Assembly: GCA_002315855.1 (NCBI GenBank)
Contig: DCIG01000045.1
Location: forward strand, 1 to 64,000
From: Lentisphaeria bacterium UBA1732
Lineage (GTDB): Bacteria; Verrucomicrobiota; Lentisphaeria; Victivallales; UBA1829
Direction: 5' to 3'
Length of the DNA stretch: 64,000 nt
Shown here: one piece after another, positions 8,610-17,114 of the stretch
Layout of the letters: every line of letters starts with the position of its first letter
How positions within the stretch are numbered: the stretch's first letter is position 1
Made by a program: the position numbers and the translations under genes
Notes under the pieces: generated by a model
The model's database searches: none
What the model saw: only the letters and a program-made list of their open reading frames with translations
What the model was told of the DNA's origin: nothing

Positions 8610-10322
8610 TTAATATGAAATAACTTCAGAGTGCTGCCGGATGACGCTGAAATCCCCGCTCATGACCAGCTCATGATTGCGGAGGAAATCAAATTTCGCA
8701 TCACGGATGTAACGTTCCGCGACAGGCATACGAGAGGCATCTGCCTGAGCATTGCGCAGAAGCAGAAGACCAGCCAGAATAAACGTTTCATTTTCCACTA
8801 AATTGCGTGCACGGAGACTGTGGTATTCCTTCGAAAATTCTTTCAGGGAAGCCACATATTCCACTGCGGCAAGCTGCTGTTTCCGCATATCTGCGAGAAT
8901 TGACTTCAACTCACCATCGGGAACTGCCGCGAAGAAATCATCAAACATCTTGTCCAAAGAACGTGCCATGACGCCGCCGATTGCCGCGACGACCTGCAAC
9001 TGAGTTGTTCCTTCATAAATGTTTGTGATACGGGCATCACGGAAATAACGTTCCGCATCGAAATCGTGCATATAGCCTGCGCCGCCGTGAATCTGAATCG
9101 CATCGTAAGCGATTTTGTTTGCGGTTTCGGTGGAAAGAGCTTTGGAAATCGGGGTGAGAGTATCCGTGACTGCGGTATAATATTTCACTTTCGCACGGAT
9201 TTCCGGATCGGGTGTTTCCAGCTTGTCGCTGAGGTGCGTATAGCCGTTTCTCAGGTCGACATTGCGAGTGGTTTCATACAGCACGGCACGAGATGCGGCC
9301 AAAGATGCTTTCATGCGGGCCAGCATATCATAAACCGGGGGGAAATTGTCGATGCTCTGTTTGAACTGCATACGTTCCGAAGCGTATTTCCGGGCTTCGT
9401 TGTATGCCGCTTCAGCGATACCGACAGCCTGTGCGCTGATGGAGATTCTGGCCCCATTCATCAAAGACATAACATATTTGATTAAGCCGCGTTTACGCAT
9501 TCCGCAGAGTTCGGCGGGGACATGGTTGTACTGCAGTTCGCAGGTCGGAACGCCATGAATCCCCAGTTTGTGTTCGATGCGGCGCACAACCAGATCCGGA
9601 GTTTTGGTGCAGATGAACATACTCAAGCCACGTCCATCGGTTGTGCCTTCTTCCGAACGAGCCAGAACGAGGTGAATTTTCGAGCATCCATTGGTGATAA
9701 AACGTTTTGCGCCATCGAGATACCAGTTTCCGTTCTCATCCTGCGCGGCTTTCAGTCTCACCGACTGCAAATCCGAGCCGGAATCCGGTTCCGTCAAATC
9801 CATGGACCCATCGGCCTCACCGGAAACAAACAACGGCAGATATTTTCTGCGCTGTTCTTCCGAGCCAAATTCGCAGATTGTCGCGGCGATGTCCTGCAAC
9901 CCGAAGAGGTTCTGCAAACTGGCATCGGCACGGCTGACCATTTCGGTCATCATCGTGTAAATCGTCAGCGGGAAGTTCAGACCGCCGTATTCGCGGGGGA
10001 GAATCACGCCCAGAAGACCGGCGGCTTTCAAGTCATCGAGATTCTGCTGTGTCAGAGGATGATAAGCGACTTCATGGTTTTCAAAACGGGGACCTTCTTC
10101 ATCGACCTGACGCGAACGGGGGGCGATCCGGTCGCCGGCAATTCCGCCCACGACTTCCAGAATGCGGCGGAAGCTGTCTTTGGCGTCTTCGAGATTTTCC
10201 GGAGCTGTATCAAATTCCTTGCAGGCAGTATAATCTTTTTCAATCAGGCGCATCACCTCATCCAAATCGAGGCTGCCGAATGTGAACATCAGATCTGCAT
10301 TATCAGTATAGAAATTAGACAT
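8610..10322 (-). CDS. Acyl-CoA dehydrogenase
   Basis: A 570-residue FAD-dependent acyl-CoA dehydrogenase. It oxidises the alpha-beta bond of an acyl-CoA and passes electrons to ETF. The order is the N-terminal helical domain, the beta domain (MDLTEPDSGSD, WYLDGAKRFITNG), and the C-terminal helices (QIHGGAGYMHDFDAERYFRD, TNIYEGTTQLQ). It is longer than the usual 380-residue enzymes, with about 80 extra residues at the N-terminus and a C-terminal extension. It starts ten bases after etfA and belongs to the same transcription unit, so EtfAB is almost certainly its electron acceptor. Chain-length specificity cannot be read from the sequence. Confidence 0.93.
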   Translation of the reverse strand: MSNFYTDNADLMFTFGSLDLDEVMRLIEKDYTACKEFDTAPENLEDAKDSFRRILEVVGGIAGDRIAPRSRQVDEEGPRFENHEVAYHPLTQQNLDDLKAAGLLGVILPREYGGLNFPLTIYTMMTEMVSRADASLQNLFGLQDIAATICEFGSEEQRRKYLPLFVSGEADGSMDLTEPDSGSDLQSVRLKAAQDENGNWYLDGAKRFITNGCSKIHLVLARSEEGTTDGRGLSMFICTKTPDLVVRRIEHKLGIHGVPTCELQYNHVPAELCGMRKRGLIKYVMSLMNGARISISAQAVGIAEAAYNEARKYASERMQFKQSIDNFPPVYDMLARMKASLAASRAVLYETTRNVDLRNGYTHLSDKLETPDPEIRAKVKYYTAVTDTLTPISKALSTETANKIAYDAIQIHGGAGYMHDFDAERYFRDARITNIYEGTTQLQVVAAIGGVMARSLDKMFDDFFAAVPDGELKSILADMRKQQLAAVEYVASLKEFSKEYHSLRARNLVENETFILAGLLLLRNAQADASRMPVAERYIRDAKFDFLRNHELVMSGDFSVIRQHSEVISY

Positions 10323-10331
10323 GGCATCACC

Positions 10332-11369
10332 TCATGCTTTCGATTTGTAGGCTTTGATCATCATCGGGATGACCTGTTTCAGATCGCCGATAATCCCATA
10401 GTGGGCGATTGAGAAAATCGGGGCATGGGGGTCGCTGTTGATTGCGATGATTTTTTTGCTTTCCGCCATACCTGCGGTGTGCTGAACCGACCCGCTGATT
10501 CCGCAGGCGATATACAGTTTCGGGCGCACGGTTACGCCGGTCTGACCGACCTGATAATCGTGGTCAATCCATCCTGCATCAACCGCAGGACGCGAGGCCG
10601 CCACCTGACCGCCTAAAGCGTCCGCCAAATCGCGGATGAGCCGGAAATTTTCTGCGGAGCCAACCCCGTATCCGCCAGCCACAATGATTTGCGCGGCGTT
10701 CAGGTTGACCGTTTTTTCCTGCCGGATTCGTTCGATGACCTTGACGGCGGTTTCTTTTCCGGTCAAAGCCACGGGGCAGGGGATGATTCTGCCGGTACGC
10801 CCTGACACAGGTTCATCCATTTTCATAACGCCGGGGCGAACTGTAACCATTTGAGGATCGGCCCAGGTATTCACGATGGTCGCAATAATGTTTCCGCCGA
10901 AAGCCGGACGAATCTGCATCAGTTTATTGCGGAGCAGAACACCTTTCCGCTTGTCCTCGAAATCATCAATCCGCAAGTCGGTGCAGTCTGCGGTCAGGCC
11001 GCACAAATTCGCGGAGGCGATTCTCGGCGCGAGTTCGCGTCCTTTCATGGTTGCGCCGAAAAGCAGAATATTCGGACGGTGTTCGTGAATCAAATCCGTG
11101 ATGACTTTTGCAAACGGCAGCACGGTGAACGGTTCCAAGCGGTCGTCTTCGGCAAGCAGGACATTGTCTGCTCCGTATTCAAACAATTTTGCGCAGCATT
11201 CTTTGACGCCTGTCCCGCCCAAAAGCACGGCTTCGGTCAGCACACCAAGTTTTGCGGCGAGTTCGCGTCCGCGGGACAGCAGTTCCAAACTCACATCTGC
11301 GATTTTCCCGGCTTCCTGTTCAACGAAAACCCATACATTTCCAATCTGTGTTTCACTCATGGCTATCAT
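10332..11369 (-). CDS. etfA: Electron transfer flavoprotein subunit alpha
   Basis: A 345-residue EtfA. The C-terminal FAD domain shows VAASRPAVDAGW, DYQVGQTGVTVRPKLYIA and CGISGSVQHTAGM, which bind the flavin. With EtfB it carries electrons from the acyl-CoA dehydrogenase encoded next door. The ATG at 11369 overlaps the etfB stop as ATGA, implying translational coupling; a second ATG at 11360 (MSETQ) is also possible. The length is typical of the Fix/bifurcating as well as the plain ETF group, so the class is not decided. Confidence 0.95.
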   Translation of the reverse strand: MIAMSETQIGNVWVFVEQEAGKIADVSLELLSRGRELAAKLGVLTEAVLLGGTGVKECCAKLFEYGADNVLLAEDDRLEPFTVLPFAKVITDLIHEHRPNILLFGATMKGRELAPRIASANLCGLTADCTDLRIDDFEDKRKGVLLRNKLMQIRPAFGGNIIATIVNTWADPQMVTVRPGVMKMDEPVSGRTGRIIPCPVALTGKETAVKVIERIRQEKTVNLNAAQIIVAGGYGVGSAENFRLIRDLADALGGQVAASRPAVDAGWIDHDYQVGQTGVTVRPKLYIACGISGSVQHTAGMAESKKIIAINSDPHAPIFSIAHYGIIGDLKQVIPMMIKAYKSKA

Positions 11370-12250
11370 CCTAACGTGTGATCTTCGATAAGTTCATGGA
11401 CAAAGGTATTGATTCCCTCAGCAGTGGGAGCAATTTCCTTGAAATCGCCGCCTTTCAATACCACGCTCACGATTTCTTTTACGCTGGTCGGCGATCCGCT
11501 GAACCCCAGACGGCTGAATTCCGCTTCCGGCACGGCATCTTTTGCAGTCCATTCCTGAATCAGCAAACCTTTTTTCTGCATTTCCGCAAGCTCATCCTGC
11601 GTTGCCGCTTCGCCTTTATTCTTCGCGATTTCGGAGGCGGTTTTCGCTTTTTTGTATTTCAAAATGCGGAAAGCATTTTCGGGGCGAGGATCATTGGCGT
11701 CAATAACGGTCAAAAGTACCGGAGTCGGGGATTCCAATACCTCATATCCGCCTTCAATCGCGCGTTTTGCGCGTATTTTTCCGTCTTGAAGATCAAGCAC
11801 TTCCTGAACGTAGGAAATCTGCGGAATATCAAGTTTTTCTGCAATCTGCGGTCCTACCTGCGCAGTGTCGCCATCGATGGCCTGACGACCGCAAATGATA
11901 ATATCCGCATCGGCGACTTTTTTCGCCACACGGCTGAGGGCGAAGCTGGTTGCCAAGGTATCCGATCCGGCAAACGCACGGTCGCTCAGCAGAATCGTTT
12001 CGTCTGCGCCTCTGAACAACGCATCACGCAGGATATTGGCGGCATTGGGCGGTCCCATGGTTGCCGCAATCACTTTGGCGCCATAGCGGTCTTTCAGCTG
12101 GAGAGCCAGTTCCAAAGCGTTCAGGTCATCGGGGTTGAAAATGGCCGGCAATGCGGCCCGGTTCACTGTACCGTCCGGCTTCATGGCATCGCCGGTAATA
12201 TTTTTTGTGTCCGGCACCTGCTTCACAAAAACGAGGATTGTGCAGCTCAT
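11366..12250 (-). CDS. etfB: Electron transfer flavoprotein subunit beta
   Basis: A 294-residue EtfB, somewhat longer than the usual 250-260. It begins ILVFVKQVPDT, typical of the family, and holds GRQAIDGDTAQVGPQIAE, the loop that contacts the nucleotide cofactor (AMP in plain ETF, FAD in bifurcating ones). The extra length lies at the C-terminus (after KNKGEAATQDELAEM). AAAGGAG stands seven bases before the ATG. It is the first gene of the unit etfB-etfA-acyl-CoA dehydrogenase-rpoZ-purE, driven by the promoter at 12394-12421 through a structured leader. Confidence 0.95.
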   Translation of the reverse strand: MSCTILVFVKQVPDTKNITGDAMKPDGTVNRAALPAIFNPDDLNALELALQLKDRYGAKVIAATMGPPNAANILRDALFRGADETILLSDRAFAGSDTLATSFALSRVAKKVADADIIICGRQAIDGDTAQVGPQIAEKLDIPQISYVQEVLDLQDGKIRAKRAIEGGYEVLESPTPVLLTVIDANDPRPENAFRILKYKKAKTASEIAKNKGEAATQDELAEMQKKGLLIQEWTAKDAVPEAEFSRLGFSGSPTSVKEIVSVVLKGGDFKEIAPTAEGINTFVHELIEDHTLG

Positions 12251-12279
12251 GATAAACTCCTTTTTGGGTGAAATATGGT

Positions 12280-12375
12280 AAGCCTTGAGGGTATCTCAGA
12301 AAATGAATCGTCGACAGTTTTCATTCATTGTCCAAGCATGGAACAATGTTTCATTGATCGTGATACCCTTGAATT
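12280..12375 (-). promoter_or_regulatory. Structured 5' leader of the etfB operon (possible cis-regulatory RNA)
   Basis: On the minus strand a closing stem GGGTATC/GATACCC (12362-12368 with 12289-12295) encloses two hairpins: CATTGT-CCA / TGG-ACAATG with a small loop, and AATGAA/TTCATT around a GTCGAC loop. The result is a three-way junction of about 80 bases in the leader, ending 38 bases before the etfB start. It matches no riboswitch class I know; the CTGAGA motif of TPP switches occurs once but its partner sequence is absent. Confidence 0.45.
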
Positions 12376-12393
12376 TAATTCATTTGAATAGAT

Positions 12394-12421
12394 AATATAG
12401 CACATTTTTGCAGAAAGTCAA
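12394..12421 (-). promoter_or_regulatory. Promoter of the etfB operon
   Basis: Minus-strand TTGACT (12416-12421) and TATATT (12394-12399) are spaced by 16 bases. The start would lie near 12387, giving a leader of about 135 bases. Between this promoter and the terminator at 12635 (12422-12634) I see no gene or repeat. Confidence 0.65.
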
Positions 12422-12626
12422 TTTATTCCGCCTTTAAAATATGAAATACGGTCTGCCGATGAAATTCGCACAGGATTTGTCCGATGAAGCCAACTTGTGG
12501 CGACAGGAAAAACAGATTCGGCGATTTTATTCAGACATGTGACAGGCAGTACATGGAGCAATATGGAGCTTCAATTCCTGCGGCAAGCTATTGAGGGGAT
12601 GTTAGAAAATGATGTGATTTTCTCGA

Positions 12627-12668
12627 GAAAAAAAACTGATTCTTCTTCCAGACCGAAAAAGAATCAGT
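12627..12668 (-). terminator. Rho-independent terminator of the pseudopilin gene
   Basis: A perfect 10-bp stem ACTGATTCTT/AAGAATCAGT around a 14-base loop is followed on the minus strand by eight T residues, 38 bases past the pseudopilin stop codon. Confidence 0.9.
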
Positions 12669-12705
12669 ACATCATCTTTCAACAGAAAATGAAAGGGATT
12701 ATGAA

Positions 12706-13581
12706 TCAATCATTTCCGCTTCCATCTTTTCTCCCGTTCCAAGTCCACATTTTATCACCATAACGGTCCGTGATTTTGCGGTAGGATACAGTATCCATCG
12801 GATGCAGACCGGCAGCATGACCATCGATGAATGAATAGTTCCATGTATCGCCAGTATGCCACGGGGGAAGCTGTTTGGAATCCGAGGTCGAGCCGCCCTG
12901 TGAATCCAGGAAGTAGATTGCCTGGTCGTATGGGTGGATTGTGAACTGAGAGTAGGACCCGTTGTTGTTATAGAACAGTTTGCCGTAACGAATCTTTGTG
13001 TCAATCGGCGAATTCATATATGTATCAGTCACATAAATCATGTAGGACGGACGCAGGAAATGCGTTACTTTCAACTGTTTGAGCGAACCGCTCTTAATGT
13101 CATTCGAGCTATGCCATTCGCCGTGTTTGACGCAGGCGAAACGATTGATGGCGTATGAGGTGTTCGGGAGATCGGATACGCCGGAATCATTGGCTTTTTT
13201 ACTGCCTTCATCAGCGGGGCAAACGAAAAGTTTCTGTTTTTTGGCGACTTCTTTCCAGAGTGATTTACTGAAATTCGGGTCATTTTTTGTAATCGGCATA
13301 GTGGCAATTCCGTTCAGCTGATTCCAGAGGTGTCCCGACCAAACGCACATTTGGGAATCGTATTCCGACTTCGGAGTTACATACCCGTTGTAAGTTGTCG
13401 CGTATGACTGGTTCAGTACACCGATCTGCTTCAGATTTGCGATACACTGCACATTGGCTGCCGTTCTTTTCGCACTGTTCAAAGCAGGCAGCATCATGGC
13501 TGCGAGAATTGCAATGATGGCGATTACGATCAGCAGTTCAATCAATGTGAAATGCCGGGTAATGTGACTGGTCGTTTTCAT
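12706..13581 (-). CDS. Pseudopilin with prepilin-type N-terminal signal (Lentisphaerae type)
   Basis: A 291-residue protein with the type IV prepilin signal: RH before FTLIELLIVIAIIAILAAMM, a hydrophobic helix, and then ANLKQIG. Cleavage by prepilin peptidase would fall before Phe. The family is highly multiplied in Lentisphaerae and Planctomycetes and ends with a conserved H-G...F-DGHA segment, seen here as HTGDTWNYSFIDGHAAG near residues 238-254. Its job is unknown; it may form surface or secretion pseudopili. Two Cys (VCPADEG and VQCIANL) are in family positions. AAGGAG precedes the ATG. It lies 51 bases downstream of an SGNH-type lipoprotein gene in the same orientation, and a strong terminator closes the pair. 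Confidence 0.93.
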   Translation of the reverse strand: MKTTSHITRHFTLIELLIVIAIIAILAAMMLPALNSAKRTAANVQCIANLKQIGVLNQSYATTYNGYVTPKSEYDSQMCVWSGHLWNQLNGIATMPITKNDPNFSKSLWKEVAKKQKLFVCPADEGSKKANDSGVSDLPNTSYAINRFACVKHGEWHSSNDIKSGSLKQLKVTHFLRPSYMIYVTDTYMNSPIDTKIRYGKLFYNNNGSYSQFTIHPYDQAIYFLDSQGGSTSDSKQLPPWHTGDTWNYSFIDGHAAGLHPMDTVSYRKITDRYGDKMWTWNGRKDGSGND

Positions 13582-13632
13582 AACTTTATGCTCCTTGTAT
13601 AAATAAAGTTGCTGCTTTTGTTCGTAACGGTT

Positions 13633-14463
13633 TTATTTTTCTTCCATAGCCGGCATATTGGAAAACGGGTCATTCTCAATGATGGAGTAATAAGCTCCAT
13701 AGAGACGACCGCCCATCATGGAAGCACCCATGGCATCGAAATGGATTTTGTCAGGTCCCACGAGCATTTCTCTGCACGAAGAATACTCCGCTTTTTCATC
13801 ACTGTTTGCCACATCGCGGATACCTTTGTTGATGTCTTCCTGAACTTTTTTCATCGGGTCGACCAGGATTTCCGATACAACAAACGGGAGATTCGGAGCA
13901 TTCAGCTCTTTGCGGAATGATTCCATAAGCCGCTGTAATTTTTCTCCATAACCGCTTCCCGAAGTTTCATTTTCGCCTTGAGCCCACACGATACATTTGA
14001 GCGTTCCTTCCGCCTGAGCTTTTTTAGCCAGTTCGATGGCGTTGTCGAAAGGTTTAGTTCCGCTCTTTTTGCAGGTTGCGCCTTTGCTCCATTCCGAAAT
14101 GAGCGAACCCGAACATGCGGCGGGAATAATTCCGATTTTGCATGTGGGGAAGTCATACACGGCATTCCGGCAGAATTCCAAGGCAGGTCCTTTTGCCGCC
14201 TCCGGCGAATCATACTGAACCGGTTCGACAGCGGGAACCCATTGTCCGTTTTTATCCAGCATCACGATATGGGCATCTTCCGGCTCTTTATCGTCGGGGG
14301 CGATTATCCCGCGTCCTGACATATTATCACCGCCGACAAAAAGATAAACATGGAAGTCTTCTTTTTTGTCAGACATTTTGGGGAAACCTTTCGAATCGCA
14401 GGAGGCCATAATCAATGCCGCCGCCGATACGAACAGAACGGGCAGAAATTTTCGGAATTTCAT
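13633..14463 (-). CDS. SGNH/CE6-type (sialate O-acetylesterase-like) lipoprotein lacking the catalytic Ser
   Basis: A 276-residue lipoprotein (lipobox IMAS-C22) related to the SASA/CE6 carbohydrate esterases. Recognised parts are HVYLFVGGDNMSGRG near residue 38, IIPAACSGSLISEW, WAQGENETSGSGYG and DKIHFDAMGASMMG. The family's first block is normally GQSNM, with Ser as nucleophile; here it reads GGDNM, so position 46 is Asp. The other blocks, including the Asp/His pair region, are kept. The protein may therefore bind a glycan without hydrolysing it, or use Ser49 instead; both are guesses. It is the first gene of a pair with the pseudopilin. Confidence 0.8.
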   Translation of the reverse strand: MKFRKFLPVLFVSAAALIMASCDSKGFPKMSDKKEDFHVYLFVGGDNMSGRGIIAPDDKEPEDAHIVMLDKNGQWVPAVEPVQYDSPEAAKGPALEFCRNAVYDFPTCKIGIIPAACSGSLISEWSKGATCKKSGTKPFDNAIELAKKAQAEGTLKCIVWAQGENETSGSGYGEKLQRLMESFRKELNAPNLPFVVSEILVDPMKKVQEDINKGIRDVANSDEKAEYSSCREMLVGPDKIHFDAMGASMMGGRLYGAYYSIIENDPFSNMPAMEEK

Positions 14464-14571
14464 ATCATAAATCCTGTTTTCAGTTGAATTGTTATCAGTT
14501 TCCTTGAGAAATGACGCGTCTGCACGGTTATTTCACAAAGCACTTCAAAAAATTCATCTGTTTTATCCTTT

Positions 14572-14589
14572 GAGCTGATTTCAAAAGCG
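14572..14589 (+). repeat. Solo terminus of the dispersed repeat
   Basis: GAGCTGATTTCAAAAGCG matches the left terminal inverted repeat of the copies at 49141 and 59765, but the sequence beyond is not the repeat interior. It lies in the leader of the SGNH lipoprotein gene. Confidence 0.55.
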
Positions 14590-14784
14590 GACTTCTGGAA
14601 TCAACACCTTCACGAAAATGAAACCTGTGAAGCCAATCCGTTTCATCGACCGGAAACCCTGAATTACGTTTCTATCTTCCGAATCCATTGCATTCTGCAC
14701 CCAAAAGGGCGACCTGCAATCCGGCATTGGTCTCCATGCAGTTTCATTCCACAAAGAATGGTTGTTTTTATTTTCTTCTCTCAT

Positions 14785-14813
14785 AATATAATTGAAAGCG
14801 AATGACATTTCAA
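14785..14813 (-). promoter_or_regulatory. Putative promoter of the SGNH-lipoprotein/pseudopilin pair
   Basis: Minus-strand TTGAAA (14808-14813) and TATATT (14785-14790) are spaced by exactly 17 bases. The leader would be over 300 bases long, running through the solo repeat end at 14572. The span 14581-14808 is also open on the minus strand (75 codons), but its possible start codons overlap the promoter, so I do not call it a gene. Confidence 0.5.
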
Positions 14814-14973
14814 GTGTTTTTCTTCACGAAAATCAAAAAACTTTGAGTTAATTTCTTTAAATTGTGCAGGTTCGGTATTATTTTACGGAATGTTCTCTAT
14901 TATTTGTCCGCTGATTTCAGGAAAAAGAAAAATATTCCTCATTTTTTTTGGAAGAATACCTTGCTGATTTGAT

Positions 14974-15002
14974 TTGACTTTTCTGAAATTCTGTAGTATT
15001 GT
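14974..15002 (+). promoter_or_regulatory. Putative promoter of the DUF2851 gene
   Basis: TTGACT (14974-14979) and TATTGT (14997-15002) are spaced by 17 bases, about 100 bases before the start codon. The stretch 14814-14973 is AT-rich with no other recognisable feature. Confidence 0.55.
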
Positions 15003-15105
15003 TTAAGGGTGATTCCATGAAAATCCGGCAATCTGCAATCGGGCGAATATGACAGAAGTCCCATTTGTTTGATTCCGTTCAAGCTCATATCTTCCTCAAT
15101 TGGCT

Positions 15106-16425
15106 ATGACAAAAAAAATTCCACACGAACCCGAAAGCATTTTGCAGAAGCAGTGGGGCAAAACGGCACCCGGAGCGGTATTTTCCCTCATGGACGGGAC
15201 CGTCGTGCGCGTGCTTTCTCCCGGTGTCCTGAACAAGCAAGCCGGTCCCGACTTTCTGAATGCGTGTTTGGAATTCAACGGCACGCTCAAACGAGGCTCC
15301 ATTGAGATTCACCGGAAAACCAGCGACTGGATTTCTCACGGACACAGCGGCAACCCCGATTATGATAATGTCATACTGCATGTGGTGCGCCTGAATGATT
15401 CTGCACCGTCGAATGTGCCGTTTCTGCCTGAAGTCCCTGTACTCTGTCTGCCTGAAAGCACCCCCGAAAATCCGCAACGTACCCTGCCGCATACGCTTTG
15501 CACATCTTTTTTCTCCGCAATGAGTTTGTCCGAAGCCGGGAATTTTCTTGAAGCAGCAGGGCTTGACCGACTGAAAATGCGTGCGTCTTTACGTCTTCCC
15601 GATATTATCACCCATGGTGCTGGCAAAGCATTTCTCTCCGCTCTTGCCGAACAGCTGGGTGTTCCCGACAACCGCGATCCTTTCCGCAAACTCGGTGAAC
15701 GTCTTTTCGCATATCCCGATTCTATTCTGGAAGCGCATTGTGAGGCGATTGCCTGGGGGGAGTCAGGACTTCTCCCCGACCCCGCCGCCGAAAAACGTCT
15801 CAATCCTGCGGGGCGAGTGCTTGTGGAACGTCTTTGGAATGAATGGTGGACACTTCGCCGCGAAGCCGGAGAAAAACTTGTGTTTTCCCGTCTTTGCCGA
15901 CCGCTGAACAGTCCCGAACGCCGCCTCGCCATGTTTTCGGCCTGGGCGACCTCGTTTTTCAACAATATTCAGGTCAAACTGACGTCTCTCATTCTTGCTC
16001 ACGACAAGCCGGAAGAGCTTCTCAAAGCCCTTGCCGAACAACTTGACGTCGACCCGTACTGGACGAATCATACCTCATTCCGTTCCTGCGAACTCAAACG
16101 CGGCGCCGGACTTTTCTCCTCCGCCCGCCTCGCGGAACTTCTTGTAGATGTGATACTCCCCTTTGTCTGTGCGCTTGCGAAAATCAACCGGGATGATGCG
16201 CTGGAGGAGCGAACAGTCAGGCTTTTTCTGCAAATTCCACCGCTTCAGGCGAACACCACGACCAAACTGATGAGTTCCACATGTTTTGGCGGGCGTGCCG
16301 GACTTGTGAAAAACGCCGCTGTTCAGCAGGGCTTGATTCATCTTTACAAAGCCCATTGTGAACCCAATAGTTTTTACTGCCGTGTCTGTGCGGTTTACCG
16401 TTCTTTTCATACTCAGGATAATTGA
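15106..16425 (+). CDS. DUF2851 family protein
   Basis: A 439-residue cytoplasmic protein of the DUF2851 family. The N-terminal signature is clear: PGVLNKQAGPDFLNACLEF, then GSIEIHRKTSDWISHGHSG and YDNVILHVVRLND, resembling a restriction-endonuclease-like core though no activity has been assigned to the family. The C-terminus has a Cys/His-rich end (HCEPNSFYCRVCAVYRSFH) that could bind a metal. I take the ATG at 15106 rather than the TTG at 15100; neither has a good SD. The stop is three bases before the DUF523 gene, so the two are translated together. Confidence 0.85.
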   Translation: MTKKIPHEPESILQKQWGKTAPGAVFSLMDGTVVRVLSPGVLNKQAGPDFLNACLEFNGTLKRGSIEIHRKTSDWISHGHSGNPDYDNVILHVVRLNDSAPSNVPFLPEVPVLCLPESTPENPQRTLPHTLCTSFFSAMSLSEAGNFLEAAGLDRLKMRASLRLPDIITHGAGKAFLSALAEQLGVPDNRDPFRKLGERLFAYPDSILEAHCEAIAWGESGLLPDPAAEKRLNPAGRVLVERLWNEWWTLRREAGEKLVFSRLCRPLNSPERRLAMFSAWATSFFNNIQVKLTSLILAHDKPEELLKALAEQLDVDPYWTNHTSFRSCELKRGAGLFSSARLAELLVDVILPFVCALAKINRDDALEERTVRLFLQIPPLQANTTTKLMSSTCFGGRAGLVKNAAVQQGLIHLYKAHCEPNSFYCRVCAVYRSFHTQDN

Positions 16426-16428
16426 ATC

Positions 16429-16941
16429 ATGCCCTTGAAAAAATTGAAAATCGGCGTCAGTGCCTGCCTTTTGGGGATGCGTTTCCGTTATGACGGCAAA
16501 TGCAAACTTGATCAGCGAGTCGTCGATATGCTTCTTGATAAAGTCGATTTCATTCCCGTCTGCCCCGAAGTCGAGTGCGGACTGCCCATTCCCCGTCCGA
16601 AAATGCACTTGGAGCATTCATCCGGGGGAACGCGTCTGAAAGTTACGGAGGACGGACGCGACCTTACGCTCACCATGGAGCAGTGGGCAGAAGGCAAGCT
16701 CGACCAGATTGAACGCCGTGATTTTGCGGCATTTCTCTGCAAATCAAAATCCCCCAGCTGTGCCCTGAAAAGTGCCGCGCTTCTGGATTCCCGCGGTCAG
16801 CTTATTCGACATGATGCCGCCGGGATTTTCGTCAAGCTGCTGAAACGCCGTTTCCCGAAGATGCTGATAGCGGAAGAAACCGAACTGGAAGATTTTGTCA
16901 AACACCTGAATCTCGACATTTTTACAGGTGAAAAACAATAG
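16429..16941 (+). CDS. DUF523 / TudS-family [4Fe-4S] desulfidase-like protein
   Basis: A 170-residue protein of the DUF523 family, whose characterised member TudS removes sulfur from thiouracil with a [4Fe-4S] cluster. The expected cysteine-bearing motifs are present: VSACLLGMRFRYDG, VCPEVECGLPIPRP and CKSKSPSCAL. The cysteine spacing agrees with cluster binding, but the actual substrate here is not known. It begins three bases after the DUF2851 stop and the two form an operon from the promoter at 14974-15002. No terminator is evident within 170 bases downstream. Confidence 0.85.
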   Translation: MPLKKLKIGVSACLLGMRFRYDGKCKLDQRVVDMLLDKVDFIPVCPEVECGLPIPRPKMHLEHSSGGTRLKVTEDGRDLTLTMEQWAEGKLDQIERRDFAAFLCKSKSPSCALKSAALLDSRGQLIRHDAAGIFVKLLKRRFPKMLIAEETELEDFVKHLNLDIFTGEKQ

Positions 16942-17114
16942 ACCTGCCTGCGATGACTGCGTATCAAGCGGGCGGAACCTGCAAAAAACTCTTCTTTTGA
17001 GCAATGGATTCCTTTTTGCCGCTTGCTTTTTCGGCAACATGATGTTACATTAAATAATCACCCTGAAATCACCCTGTATCCATCATCCTGTTTACCGTTT
17101 CACGGAGCGACTGA

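Noticed and set aside
12280..12375. TPP riboswitch before etfB, because of a CTGAGATACCC stretch
   Set aside because: The second conserved part (ACCTGAT..GG.TAAT.CCAGCG) is absent and the operon has no thiamine gene.
14581..14808. 75-codon minus-strand open frame
   Set aside because: Its candidate start codons lie on top of a good promoter and it runs into a repeat terminus; no SD and no recognised family.
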